Positions 53,704 through 62,786 of a stretch of DNA of 64,000 nt are shown here, one piece after another. The DNA comes from CAILZL01 sp035548495 (GTDB lineage: Bacteria; Pseudomonadota; Gammaproteobacteria; Steroidobacterales; Steroidobacteraceae). The stretch covers positions 29,314 to 93,313 of the forward strand of contig DASZSV010000014.1 of assembly GCA_035548495.1 (NCBI GenBank). Reading direction: 5' to 3'. The notes under the pieces were generated by a model that made no database searches, was not told the origin of the DNA, and was given only the letters and a program-made list of their open reading frames with translations. Within the stretch, counting starts at the first letter, position 1. Each line of letters starts with the position of its first letter. Position numbers and translations under genes: made by a program.

Positions 53704-54426
53704 ATGGGTCGCATATTCGAAGTCAGAAAACATGCCATGTTCGCGCGCTGGAACCGCATGGCCAAGCAGTTTGCGCGCATTGGCAAGGACATTACCATTG
53801 CGGTGCGAAATGGTGGAACCGATCCGCATTCCAATCCGGCGTTACGGCGTGTCATTCAGAATGCACGTGCTGTCAACATGCCCAAGGACAAGGTCGATGC
53901 GGCGATCAAGCGCGCATCAGGCAAGGATGCAACCAATTACGAAGTGCTGTACTACGAAGGCTATGCACCGCATGGCGTGGCAGTGATGGTGGAATGTGCT
54001 ACGGACAATCCCACTCGCACCGTGGCAAGCATTCGCAACATCTTCAACAAGAATGGCGGCAATCTGGGTTCCACCGGCAGCGTGTCATTCATGTTCAAGC
54101 ACATGGGCGTGTTTCGCTTGAATCCCGAAGGCATTGATCAGGACGATCTGGAGTTGTACCTGATCGACCATGGCCTGGAGGAAATGGGTGAGAGCACCGG
54201 TGAAAAGGACGAGCCGCAAATTGTTGTGCGTTGTCTGTTTGAAAATTTCGGTCAGGTGCAGAAGGCACTGGAAGATCGCAACATCACACCGGTTTCTGCT
54301 GAGTCGGAATATGTGTGTCAGGCACCCACCGAACTGGGTGAGCCGCAATCAACTGAAGCACTGGAGTTGATTGACAAGCTGGAACAGGACGAGGACGTGC
54401 AAAAGGTGTATCACACTCTGGCATAG
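53704..54426 (+). CDS. yebC: YebC/PmpR-family protein, variant N-terminal subtype
   Basis: 240 residues of the YebC family (translation- or transcription-linked). The N-terminus MGRIFEVRKHAMFARWNRMA differs from the usual MAGHSKWANI(K)HRK start and resembles a second subtype common outside proteobacteria. Middle and C-terminal blocks are typical: NMPKDKVDAAIKRASG, YYEGYAPHGVAVMVEC, SIRNIFNKNGGNLGSTGSVS. It is not next to ruvC, the usual neighbour of the main copy. It overlaps the convergent PAP2-like gene by 16 bases. Confidence 0.85.
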   Translation: MGRIFEVRKHAMFARWNRMAKQFARIGKDITIAVRNGGTDPHSNPALRRVIQNARAVNMPKDKVDAAIKRASGKDATNYEVLYYEGYAPHGVAVMVECATDNPTRTVASIRNIFNKNGGNLGSTGSVSFMFKHMGVFRLNPEGIDQDDLELYLIDHGLEEMGESTGEKDEPQIVVRCLFENFGQVQKALEDRNITPVSAESEYVCQAPTELGEPQSTEALELIDKLEQDEDVQKVYHTLA

Positions 54427-55004
54427 TGTGCCGCGCTGAGCACCTGGTATACAAGGGCACACACGCAGCCACTTGCCGATCCGGCAATCAATTCCGCCAG
54501 CGTGTGACGCTGCAATATCAATCGCGACCAGTACACGGCTGCGGTGATGATGATGCCAATGCCCAGCGCAATCAGCGAAGGCCACAGGATTCCTGCGGCG
54601 ATTGCTGCGAAGCAGGAATGCAATGACAGCTTCAGCCAGCGCGACAGCAGCAATGCGATGACAATGGCAGTGCCTGCAATCAACAATCCGTACGCCAGTT
54701 CCGGTTCGGGAAAATAGCGCCAGGCCAGCAGGCTGCTGAGCAGCATCAATACTGCAAGAAAGCCATTCAGCACCTTGCGTTCGTGCGGCTTGACTGCATC
54801 GACATGCTGCCAGCGGCCGGTGCGCACATGCCACGCAGAGAATGAAATGGCGATGAATCCCAGCACCGCGATGATCAATATCAATTCGTGTGTCAATGCC
54901 ACCGAAGCATGATGATTGCTGGCGCTGAGCAGGGTGGCAATGGCGGAAAGAATGAACGGGTGGCTGACGACAGAGATGCTGCGCGCGATATGGGACGTGG
55001 TCAC
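54411..55004 (-). CDS. PAP2-like (phosphatidic acid phosphatase family) membrane protein
   Basis: 197 residues with five to six membrane segments. Residual PAP2 motifs are LSLHSCFAAIAAG and WSRLILQRHTLAELIAGSASG (Ser-Arg...His-Thr...Glu/Leu-Ile-Ala-Gly). A phosphatase acting on lipid phosphates or undecaprenyl phosphate is possible, but the motifs are partial. Its ATG overlaps the VOC gene by 4 bases, and its end overlaps yebC. Confidence 0.65.
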   Translation of the reverse strand: MTTSHIARSISVVSHPFILSAIATLLSASNHHASVALTHELILIIAVLGFIAISFSAWHVRTGRWQHVDAVKPHERKVLNGFLAVLMLLSSLLAWRYFPEPELAYGLLIAGTAIVIALLLSRWLKLSLHSCFAAIAAGILWPSLIALGIGIIITAAVYWSRLILQRHTLAELIAGSASGCVCALVYQVLSAAHYARV

Positions 55005-55378
55005 TGTGCGAAATTCAATTCAACGCCGTTTCCAGCAGGGTCCTTGAAGAATATCTGATAGCGCCGGGTCAATGGTACTGTTGATGTACGAAATGTGATG
55101 CCATGCGATTTGAGGTGCTGTTCAACGGCCTCACGATCTGCACAATCAAAGGCAACATGATCAAAAGTGGTGGCGGCATTCACCGTGCGCGCTTCTCCGG
55201 CGCGGGCTTCGGTCAAATGCAGCACGGCTTGTTCACCCGCATACAGCCAGTAGCCAAAGAAGTTGAACGGCGGGCGTTCGCCGATCTTCAGTCCCACCAC
55301 ATTGCAGTAGAATGTGCATAATTCATCAAGCAATGGCCGTGGCGCGCGCAGGTTGTAGTGACTGAAACCCAGAATCAT
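55001..55378 (-). CDS. VOC-family (glyoxalase/dioxygenase superfamily) protein
   Basis: 125 residues, one vicinal-oxygen-chelate domain built from two beta-alpha-beta-beta-beta modules. FSHYNLRAPRPLLDELCTFY, FDHVAFDCADREAVEQHLKS and FFKDPAGNGVELNF; metal ligands His7, His in FDHVAF and Glu in GVELNF are present. Metal-dependent; substrate unknown. It is the third gene of the reverse-strand run uup-unknown-VOC-PAP2. Confidence 0.85.
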   Translation of the reverse strand: MILGFSHYNLRAPRPLLDELCTFYCNVVGLKIGERPPFNFFGYWLYAGEQAVLHLTEARAGEARTVNAATTFDHVAFDCADREAVEQHLKSHGITFRTSTVPLTRRYQIFFKDPAGNGVELNFAQ

Positions 55379-55387
55379 GAATAGCCC

Positions 55388-55636
55388 TCAATCGCGTTCA
55401 GCACAGATGACATGCGCCTGAATTTTTTCATCAACGGTCCCGGAGACAAATTGTGTGATGAGCGCTGCGGCGCAGGCACGTGTCGCCAGTTCAGGTTTTG
55501 ATGCATCACGCGCTTCGATTTCATTTCTCAGCGGCATTCCCTCGCAGCAGGCCATTGCAACAATGTCCGCCGATTCAACGCGGCTGCGCAAGGTTAGCCG
55601 TGTCAATAACAGTTTATCAATCGCCGCGATGCTCAT
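55388..55636 (-). CDS. small protein of unknown function coupled to uup
   Basis: 82 residues starting MSIAAIDKLLLTRLTLRS, with VAMACCEGMPLRNEIEARDA (two adjacent cysteines), and ending VDEKIQAHVICAERD. The start ATG overlaps the uup stop (ATGA). No signal peptide or membrane segment; I do not recognise the family. Upstream in-frame ATG would add residues from uup. The tight coupling supports it being a real gene. Confidence 0.5.
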   Translation of the reverse strand: MSIAAIDKLLLTRLTLRSRVESADIVAMACCEGMPLRNEIEARDASKPELATRACAAALITQFVSGTVDEKIQAHVICAERD

Positions 55637-57537
55637 GCCAGACCTGTCAGAGTTTCCAGTTGTGACCATCGTTCATAGGTCGCTTCAATTTCTGCGGTGA
55701 GTTCATTCATGCGATTTAATTGCGTTTGCACATGCGCATGAGGTTGAGAATAAAACTGCGGATCGCTCATGACCAGTTCCAGCGCTGATTTTTCATTCTC
55801 CAGCGCCTCCAGTTTCGCAGGCAGTGCATCGTATTCCCGTTGATCCTTGTAGGAAAGTTTTTTCGGTTTGCGTTCTGTTACTGCGCTGCTGGCGCTTTTC
55901 GCTTCAGCGGGCTTGGGTGCTTGTGTCTTTTGACTGGCCAGCAATACATCGCGGTGCGCCACATAGTCGCTGTAGCCGCCGACAAATTCCTGCACGTAAC
56001 CGCTGCCGTCCAGTACCCACAGTTCAGTGACAACGTTATCGAGAAACGCACGGTCATGGCTGACCAGCAACAATGTGCCGGGAAAATCGCTGACAAACTC
56101 TTCCAGCAATTCCAGCGTGTCCATGTCAAGGTCGTTGGTGGGTTCGTCCATCACCAGTACATTGGCAGGCTTGGCAAACAATCTGGCCAGCAACAGGCGA
56201 TTGCGTTCGCCTCCCGACAATGCGCGCGCGGGTGTTTTCAATTGTTCGGGCCGGAACAGAAAGTCACGCAGGTAACTGGATACATGGCGTGACTGGCCAT
56301 TGATGGTGACGTGATCGCTGCGATCCACGACGTTGTCCATTACCGATTCATCCAGTTTCAGTTGATCACGTTGCTGATCAAAGTAGGCGATCTCCAGTCT
56401 GGTGCCGTGTTTGATGGTGCCGCTGTCCGGTTGCAGTTCACCAAGCAGCAGCTTGATCAACGTGCTTTTGCCGGCGCCATTCGGTCCCACGATGCCGATG
56501 CGATCGCCACGCATGATGCGCACGGAAAAGTCGCGAATGATGTGCTGATCGCCAAAACTCAGATTCACGTCTTCTGCTTCACATACCAGACGTCCCGATT
56601 CCTGCGTGACTTGTTGTTCAAGCTCGATGCGGCCCGTACGTTCGCGGCGTTGACGATGCTGTTCACGCAATGCGTATAGTGCGCGCACACGGCCTTCGTT
56701 GCGGGTGCGGCGTGCTTCGATGCCTTTGCGTATCCACACTTCTTCCTGTGCCAGCTTCTTGTCGAATAACGCATTTTGCTGTGCTTCGGCCTCCAGCAGC
56801 TGTGCTTTCTTCTTGATGAATGTCTCGTAATTGCCGTCGGTGATGAATAGCTTGCCGCGGTCCAGCTCCATAACCTTTGTCGCGAGACGATTGACGAACA
56901 TGCGATCGTGACTGACAAACAGCAATGCGCCCTTGAAATCACGCATGGCTGCCTCGAGCCATTCAATGGCTTCGATGTCGAGATGATTGGTGGGTTCATC
57001 CAGCAGTAATAAATCGGGTTCGCATACCAGTGCACGCGCCAGCAATGCCCGGCGGCGCCAGCCGCCGGACAATGACGCAAAGGATGCAGCGCCATCCAGT
57101 TGCAATCTGGTCATGACGGTGTTGACGCGCTGTTCCAGCGCCCAGCCATTGGTTGCATCCAGTTGCGCCTGCAATTCATTCAACCGGCGTGTTTGTGATG
57201 CCGTCGGTGCGTGACCGATGCCATGCGCCAATTGATGATATTCCTTCAGCGCAGCGCCGGTTTCCGGCAAACCGCCAGCAACCACATCGGCTACGTGTTC
57301 ATCATCCAGAGTGGTGATGTCCTGAACCAGATAAGCGATACGAATGCCGGGCTGAGTCCATACAATGCCTTCATCCGGCGGCAGTTCCCGGCGTGCCAGC
57401 TTGAGCAGCGATGATTTGCCTTCGCCATTGCGGCCCACCAGGCACACGCGTTCACCCGCCGAGATATGCATGGAGATGTGATCAAGCAAGGGTCTGGCGC
57501 CGAAGGCCAGTGATACATTTTCAAAACGCAGTAACAA
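55633..57537 (-). CDS. uup: ABC-F family ATPase Uup
   Basis: 634 residues with two ABC domains and no membrane segments. Walker A motifs VGRNGEGKSSLLKL and VGPNGAGKSTLIKL; signatures LSGGWRRRALLARAL and LSGGERNRLLLARLF; Walker B LLLDEPTNHLDIEAI and LVMDEPTNDLDMDTL; a linker between the domains (~230-320) and a C-terminal coiled coil (~555-630, YDALPAKLEALENEKSALEL) that binds DNA in Uup. ABC-F proteins act on the ribosome; Uup also affects branched DNA. It starts at TTG (MLLRFENVSL). First gene of the reverse-strand cluster. Confidence 0.93.
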   Translation of the reverse strand: MLLRFENVSLAFGARPLLDHISMHISAGERVCLVGRNGEGKSSLLKLARRELPPDEGIVWTQPGIRIAYLVQDITTLDDEHVADVVAGGLPETGAALKEYHQLAHGIGHAPTASQTRRLNELQAQLDATNGWALEQRVNTVMTRLQLDGAASFASLSGGWRRRALLARALVCEPDLLLLDEPTNHLDIEAIEWLEAAMRDFKGALLFVSHDRMFVNRLATKVMELDRGKLFITDGNYETFIKKKAQLLEAEAQQNALFDKKLAQEEVWIRKGIEARRTRNEGRVRALYALREQHRQRRERTGRIELEQQVTQESGRLVCEAEDVNLSFGDQHIIRDFSVRIMRGDRIGIVGPNGAGKSTLIKLLLGELQPDSGTIKHGTRLEIAYFDQQRDQLKLDESVMDNVVDRSDHVTINGQSRHVSSYLRDFLFRPEQLKTPARALSGGERNRLLLARLFAKPANVLVMDEPTNDLDMDTLELLEEFVSDFPGTLLLVSHDRAFLDNVVTELWVLDGSGYVQEFVGGYSDYVAHRDVLLASQKTQAPKPAEAKSASSAVTERKPKKLSYKDQREYDALPAKLEALENEKSALELVMSDPQFYSQPHAHVQTQLNRMNELTAEIEATYERWSQLETLTGLA

Positions 57538-57715
57538 GATATTTCCGATGATTTGGGCTGAAAGCAGAACGCGACAGTAAATCAGTCGTTAAATCATCGC
57601 AAGTTTACGGAAATCCCGTAGCGACTTGCTTATGCTACGGCTGTTTACTACGGACGGCGCTCACTACAGTAGAGATGTTTTCGTCAACCTCAATTGAATC
57701 TTTCCGGAGGGTGCT

Positions 57716-58144
57716 ATGAACATTGTCAACTGGGAACCGTTTCGCGAGATGGAAAATCTCTTCAATCGTTATTCACGGCTGGTCCGGCGCAGTGATCTCA
57801 ATGGTGATATGGATAGCTGGACGCCAAGCGCCGACATCACTGAAACCGACAAGGAGTATCTGATCAAGGCGAATCTGCCCGAAGTGAAAAAGGAAGATGT
57901 CAAGGTGACACTGGAAAGCGGTGCGTTGACCATCAGTGGCGAACGCAAGCAGGAGAAGCAGGAAAAGGGTGAAAACGAAATCCGTGTCGAAAGTCTTTAC
58001 GGCAGTTTTTCGCGCAGCTTCATGCTGCCGGACAATGTTGATGCCGCCAATGTCCGCGCTGAATCCCGCGATGGCGTGCTCAAGATTCACATTCCCAAGA
58101 AAGAGGCAGCGAAGCCCAGGTCCATCACTGTTGATGTCAAATGA
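57716..58144 (+). CDS. small heat shock protein, Hsp20/alpha-crystallin family
   Basis: 142 residues. N-terminal arm (MNIVNWEPFREMENLFNRYS), alpha-crystallin domain (~40-135: PSADITETDKEYLIKANLPE, VKVTLESGALTISGERKQEK, SFMLPDNVDAANVRAESRDG, VLKIHIPK) and C-terminal KEAAKPRSITVDVK. ATP-independent holdase chaperone. A GGAGGG ribosome site precedes the ATG. It leads a forward run with DUF2934 and DUF6763-like genes. Confidence 0.94.
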   Translation: MNIVNWEPFREMENLFNRYSRLVRRSDLNGDMDSWTPSADITETDKEYLIKANLPEVKKEDVKVTLESGALTISGERKQEKQEKGENEIRVESLYGSFSRSFMLPDNVDAANVRAESRDGVLKIHIPKKEAAKPRSITVDVK

Positions 58145-58217
58145 CCTCAAGTGGTGTCAACTAACTGCAATCGTCAGCCGGTAACCTGCCGGCTGGCGAA
58201 CACATCCGGAGATGCTT

Positions 58218-58505
58218 ATGACTGCTTCACGCACCACCACACGATCCACTGCAAAAGGCGGCCGTGCCGTACTCCATGCCAGGAAGAATTCAACGGATGC
58301 AGTATCCGGGCAACCTGCATTGATCACCGACATGAGTCTGTCACGCACCGCGCGCGATTCCGATGAACGTCAATCCATGATCAGGGATCTGGCGTATCAC
58401 TATGCCGAGTCGCGCGGCTTTTCGCCGGGGCACGAGCTGGATGACTGGCTGGCTGCAGAAGCGGCAGTCGATGCGCGCCTGATCAGCGAAGGCAGAGCTT
58501 ATTGA
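58218..58505 (+). CDS. DUF2934-domain protein
   Basis: 95 residues. The C-terminal 45 residues match DUF2934 (MIRDLAYHYAESRGFSPGHE then LDDWLAAEAAVDARL). The N-terminal half is basic and likely disordered. Function unknown; DUF2934 proteins often lie beside stress or Hsp20 genes. ATG at MTASRTTT is chosen because a CCGGAG site lies 6 bases upstream; the ATG 6 bases earlier directly abuts that site. Confidence 0.8.
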   Translation: MTASRTTTRSTAKGGRAVLHARKNSTDAVSGQPALITDMSLSRTARDSDERQSMIRDLAYHYAESRGFSPGHELDDWLAAEAAVDARLISEGRAY

Positions 58506-58541
58506 ATTGCGCAGGATGATTCATCCACGCGGAGAATGATC

Positions 58542-58829
58542 ATGACAAACAAATTGAAACCGGTAATAGCCAGGTGGTATCAACGGCTGGACAACGGCGA
58601 TGTATTTGAAGTTGTCGGCGTTGACGAAGATGACGGCTTTGTTGATGTGCAGAATTTCGATGGCGAGGTGTCGGAAATGACGCTGCAAACCTGGCGCGAG
58701 CTTGATCTTGCGCGCGTCAGTGCGCCGGAGTGGCACGACAACTATCGCAGTTACGAAAGTGATCGCAATATCGCCAGTCTCAACACGATATGGGATGGGT
58801 GGCAGAAGGAATTGCGGGTGATGCACTGA
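58542..58829 (+). CDS. DUF6763-like small protein
   Basis: 95 residues, acidic. WYQRLDNGDVFEVVGVDEDD and GFVDVQNFDGEVSEM then LQTWREL resemble the DUF6763 family of gammaproteobacteria (from memory). No membrane segments. Function unknown. An ATG with CGGAGA 6 bases upstream is used. Its stop is one base from the end of the convergent P-type ATPase gene. Confidence 0.65.
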   Translation: MTNKLKPVIARWYQRLDNGDVFEVVGVDEDDGFVDVQNFDGEVSEMTLQTWRELDLARVSAPEWHDNYRSYESDRNIASLNTIWDGWQKELRVMH

Positions 58830-58830
58830 G

Positions 58831-61332
58831 TTATCGCGTAGCCTCTTTTCTATTGAAAAGCGCCTGCCATCCCGCAGTCACCACGATTGCAATTGCATTG
58901 ATTGCCACCAGCAGGCCGAGTGTAGCAGGCGGTGGCGCGGCGAAATGAAACAGTTCTGCCGCCGCCGGAATATAGATGCTGATGGCCAGTGCACCGGTTG
59001 CAACCAGCACAATGATCCAGAACGCAGCATTCTTTCTGACCAGTGTTGACACAATGGTTTTCTGATTGGCGCGGCTGAACAGCATGATAGTGATATTGGT
59101 CAGCACCAGTGATGCAAAACACAATGCCCGTGCCTGGTATTCCGCGAGATGCGTCAGTGCCATGTCGTAGGCAAGCAATGCAATCAGTAAACTGGTCAGT
59201 CCCATGACAATGCTGCGCCACATGTTGTGAATTGAAAACAGCGATTCATTCACCGCGCGCGGTCTGCGATGCATGATGTCTGCGGATTCTGCGTCCGCTT
59301 CAAATACAAATGAACAGGCCGGATCAATGACAAATTCAAGAAACAGCACATGTACGGGATAGAACACCAGCGGCCAGCCAAGCAGCACGGGCAGCAATCC
59401 GATGCCGGCAAGCGGAATATGCACCGCTACAAGATAATGCATTGCATTGCGTATGTTGTCATAGATGCGCCGTCCCAGTCGCACGCCCGCCACCAGTGAT
59501 GCAAAGTCATCATCCATCAATACCAGCGATGCAGCTTCGCGTGCGACATCGGTGCCACGGCTGCCCATCGCCACACCGACATGCGCGGCTTTCAATGCAG
59601 GCGCATCATTGACGCCATCGCCGGTCATCACCACCACTTCATGACTGGCCTTCAATGCCTGTACCAGCCGCAGCTTGTGCTGTGGTTTGGCGCGTGCATA
59701 AATGTCAGTATCAGCGACGTGTTTCCGCAACGTCTCGTTGTTCATGTCGTCCATGTCGCTGCAATTCAGCACCTTGTCCGACGCGCCAAACCCGGCCTGC
59801 CGCGCAATGGTGGCGGCAGTGCCTGCATGATCGCCGGTGATCATCACGACGCGAATGCCGGCCTGCTTGCATTCTTCCAGCGCAGCAGGAACGGTGGCGC
59901 GTACCGGATCGGCAAGGCATAACAAGCCCATGAAATGCAGCGTGAATTCGGCCGGTGTGCCGGGCAGTGCTTGTGAATCAGCAACGCCGCGTGCAACTCC
60001 CAGCACACGCAATCCCTGTGCTGCCAGTGCATTGACCTTGGTAAGCCATACCTTTCTATTGTCCTCGTCCAGCTTGCAAAGTTGCATCACGGTTTCCGGT
60101 GCGCCTTTGCATGCAACGTTGCAGGTTCTTGATTGACCATCGGACCATACATGTGTAACGGCGAGTAATTGCGGCGTGAGATCGTACTCACGAATCAATG
60201 ACAGGGATTGCAGCCGTTGTGATTGCTCCATGATCAAGCGCTGCGCTGCTTCGTGAATGGCGCGTTCCATCGGATCGAATGCATCGCGTTCACTGGCGGC
60301 AACCGCGATGCCCAGTACTGCGCGGACGTCGTCATTCATCGCATCCGCTGCACGCAGATCGCAATGCTGTTGTAGCGTGACAATCATCGCAATGCGCATA
60401 CGGTTTTCCGTCAAGGTGCCGGTCTTGTCCACGGCAAGTACCGTGGCCGCACCCAGTGATTCAATGGCGGGAATGCGTCGTGTCAGTACATTGCGCCGCG
60501 AAATGCGCCATGCGCCCATTGCAAGAAAAATGGTGAGTACCACCGGAAACTCTTCAGGAAGAATGCCCATGGCAACCGTAATGCCCGCCAGCATGCCGCT
60601 GAGCCAGGCATGCATGGTGAAGGCATACACAATCGCAACCACAATGCATACGATAATCGCCGCTGTGGCAATCACGCTTACCATGCGATGCACTTGCTGA
60701 TACAGCGGCGTGATTTCCGGCTTCACCGAATGCAGGGCGGCGCCGATGTGACCGATCTGAGTGTTTGCGCCGGTGGCGGTCACTTCAGCGGTGCCATAAC
60801 CGCTGACGACCATGCTGGCTGAATACACTGCACGCGTTGCGCCATTGTCTGCGGATTTGTCGACCGGCAATGATTCACCGGTGAGTATGGATTCATCCAC
60901 ACTCAGTGCAGTCGATTCAACCAATCGGGCATCGGCGGGAACGCGATCGCCTTCGCGCAGCAATACAATGTCGCCCACAACAACATCACGGCCGGCAATG
61001 CGTATGGCGTCGCCATCGCGAATGACCAATGCACGCGGGCTGGTAAGATCGCGCAATCTGGTCAAGGTGCTTTCGGTGCGTCGCTCCTGCAGTACCGTGA
61101 TCACGATGATGATGACAATGGAGCTGCTCAATACCAGTGCTTCACGCGGATCGCCGAGCAACAGATAAATGCATGCCGCGCCGATCAACAACAGAAACAT
61201 GGGCTCCTTGATCACATCAATCAGGATGCCCATCATGTGTCGTGGTCCATCTCCGGGAATTTCATTGGGGCCGTCCTGTGCCAGACGTTGTGCGGCTTGC
61301 GCTGCGCTGAGGCCGGAATATGTAGTGTTCAT
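58831..61332 (-). CDS. cation-transporting P-type ATPase (P2-like)
   Basis: 833 residues, about ten membrane segments. TGESLPVDKS (actuator), DKTGTLTENRMRIAM (phosphorylated Asp), KGAPETV, MITGDHAGTAA and TGDGVNDAPALKAAHVGVAM (ATP-binding hinge), and the membrane motif EFVIDPACSFVFEAD. Metal substrate is not clear; Ca2+, Mg2+ or other divalent cations are possible. ATG at MNTTYSGLSAAQ is chosen. It is convergent with the Hsp20/DUF2934/DUF6763 run and divergent from the FAH gene. Confidence 0.85.
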   Translation of the reverse strand: MNTTYSGLSAAQAAQRLAQDGPNEIPGDGPRHMMGILIDVIKEPMFLLLIGAACIYLLLGDPREALVLSSSIVIIIVITVLQERRTESTLTRLRDLTSPRALVIRDGDAIRIAGRDVVVGDIVLLREGDRVPADARLVESTALSVDESILTGESLPVDKSADNGATRAVYSASMVVSGYGTAEVTATGANTQIGHIGAALHSVKPEITPLYQQVHRMVSVIATAAIIVCIVVAIVYAFTMHAWLSGMLAGITVAMGILPEEFPVVLTIFLAMGAWRISRRNVLTRRIPAIESLGAATVLAVDKTGTLTENRMRIAMIVTLQQHCDLRAADAMNDDVRAVLGIAVAASERDAFDPMERAIHEAAQRLIMEQSQRLQSLSLIREYDLTPQLLAVTHVWSDGQSRTCNVACKGAPETVMQLCKLDEDNRKVWLTKVNALAAQGLRVLGVARGVADSQALPGTPAEFTLHFMGLLCLADPVRATVPAALEECKQAGIRVVMITGDHAGTAATIARQAGFGASDKVLNCSDMDDMNNETLRKHVADTDIYARAKPQHKLRLVQALKASHEVVVMTGDGVNDAPALKAAHVGVAMGSRGTDVAREAASLVLMDDDFASLVAGVRLGRRIYDNIRNAMHYLVAVHIPLAGIGLLPVLLGWPLVFYPVHVLFLEFVIDPACSFVFEADAESADIMHRRPRAVNESLFSIHNMWRSIVMGLTSLLIALLAYDMALTHLAEYQARALCFASLVLTNITIMLFSRANQKTIVSTLVRKNAAFWIIVLVATGALAISIYIPAAAELFHFAAPPPATLGLLVAINAIAIVVTAGWQALFNRKEATR

Positions 61333-61419
61333 GTCATTGCAAACGTCAGAGTGCGGAATGTTACACAGCAGTGGCCGCATTCCTTGCAATAATACACTTA
61401 ACAAGAAGGAGGATTGCCC

Positions 61420-62328
61420 GTGAAGTTGGTTACTTTTCTACGCGAAAACACGGTGTCAGTGGGTGTGCTTGCCAGCAATGCCGTGGTTGATGTGGCGGCC
61501 AGCGCCGAACGTGTCGGCGCCGTGGTCAATTTGTCATCCATGCTGGATGTCATTCGCAGTGGTGACGAAGCATTGACGGTGATCCGGGAAATTGCAAATC
61601 AACCACAACTATTTCCGATGACCACTTATACGTTGAAGCAAGTCACATTGCTTGCGCCCATTCCCAATCCGGCGCGCAACATCTTTTGTGTGGGTCGCAA
61701 CTATCTTGATCACGTAAAGGAAGGATTTGATGCGCGACAGGCGGAAGTGAAGCTGCCAGAGGCGCCGCAGTTCTTCACCAAGGCGACACACGCCATCAAT
61801 TCACCCACTGGTGAAATCATCGTTGATGAGAAAGTGACGCACTGGATGGATTATGAAGTTGAACTGGCGGTGATCATTGGCAAATCCGGACGTGATATCA
61901 GCAAGGACAATGCATTCGATCACGTGTTTGGCTATACCGTCGCCAATGACGTGACCGCAAGAGATTTGCAGAAACGTCATGATCAATGGTTCAAGGGCAA
62001 ATCACTGGATGGTACATTGCCCATCGGGCCGTGCATTGTTACTCGTGATGCGGTAAGTGACGTTAAGGCGCTGGAGTTATCATGTCATGTCAACGGCGAG
62101 CGTCGTCAGCATGGTAACGTGTCGCAGATGATGTTTGATATTCCCGCCATCATTGAATCATTGTCGGCAGGCATGACGCTGGATGCAGGAGATATCATTT
62201 GTACCGGCACGCCTGCAGGTGTGGGCTTTGCGATGAAGCCGCCGCAGAAATTGAAAGATGGTGATATGGTCGTCGCGGCAATTAGCGGGATAGGGGAGTT
62301 GAGGAATAGGGTGGTGATTCTGGCGTAG
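61420..62328 (+). CDS. fumarylacetoacetate hydrolase (FAH) family protein
   Basis: 302 residues. FCVGRNYLDHVKEG, KATHAINSPTGEI, MDYEVELAVIIGKSGRDIS and VANDVTARDLQKRHDQWFKG, then CTGTPAGVGFAM are the FAH core; the metal ligands Asp/Glu (MDYEVELAV) and Asp in NDVTARD are present. Acts on C-C or ester bonds of 3-keto acids; could be a fumarylpyruvate hydrolase or oxaloacetate tautomerase-like enzyme. GTG start follows AAGGAGG by 8 bases. Confidence 0.88.
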   Translation: MKLVTFLRENTVSVGVLASNAVVDVAASAERVGAVVNLSSMLDVIRSGDEALTVIREIANQPQLFPMTTYTLKQVTLLAPIPNPARNIFCVGRNYLDHVKEGFDARQAEVKLPEAPQFFTKATHAINSPTGEIIVDEKVTHWMDYEVELAVIIGKSGRDISKDNAFDHVFGYTVANDVTARDLQKRHDQWFKGKSLDGTLPIGPCIVTRDAVSDVKALELSCHVNGERRQHGNVSQMMFDIPAIIESLSAGMTLDAGDIICTGTPAGVGFAMKPPQKLKDGDMVVAAISGIGELRNRVVILA

Positions 62329-62456
62329 ACCTGCAGCCCATTCCGCGTTGATGGAAAAAGTGCGGTTCAAGGTGCTGACGCTGCTGCCGGTATGTCTGCA
62401 GAAAGCGATATCCATTCCACAATAAGCTGATTTATCGTCATGGCGCTTGATTTTAA

Positions 62457-62474
62457 AGTCTACATATGTAGACT
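62457..62474. promoter_or_regulatory. perfect 18-bp palindrome, probable PadR operator
   Basis: AGTCTACATATGTAGACT, a perfect inverted repeat ending one base before the padR ATG. It contains ACATATGT, similar to PadR operators (ATGT-N-ACAT). It overlaps a possible -10 element and the start codon region, so the regulator probably represses itself. Confidence 0.7.
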
Positions 62475-62786
62475 ATGTACATGCCCAGAATACCGAACAC
62501 TTCTCCGCAAACATTGCGACTACTTGATGCGCTGCTTCAATCAAAAGACAGCTGGCGGCACGGGTACGATCTCGCGCAGGAAACGATGCTGAAGTCAGGG
62601 ACACTCTATCCATTGTTAATGCGTCTTGCCGATCAGGGGTTTCTCAAGTCGCGCTGGGAAACGGAAGGTGACAATCGCCGCCCGCGACACGTCTATCGAT
62701 TAACTGCCGCCGGCGTTACGTATGCGAAGGAACGTTTAAGTGTACAGCAGAGACATCTGCCGTTGCGGAGCGCAATCTCCACATGA
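62475..62786 (+). CDS. PadR-family transcriptional regulator
   Basis: 103 residues, winged helix: PQTLRLLDALLQSKDSWRHG, YDLAQETMLKSGTLYPLLMR, ADQGFLKSRWETEGDNRRPR, HVYRLTAAGVTY. Lacks the usual C-terminal dimer helix pair. The ATG immediately follows an 18-bp palindrome with no room for a leader and no ribosome site, so a leaderless message is possible; a second ATG lies 6 bases on. Overlaps the membrane gene (ATGA). Confidence 0.88.
   Translation: MYMPRIPNTSPQTLRLLDALLQSKDSWRHGYDLAQETMLKSGTLYPLLMRLADQGFLKSRWETEGDNRRPRHVYRLTAAGVTYAKERLSVQQRHLPLRSAIST

Noticed and set aside
55633..57537. Antibiotic-resistance type ABC-F protein
   Set aside because: The C-terminal coiled coil and overall layout fit housekeeping Uup; no evidence of a resistance-type linker.
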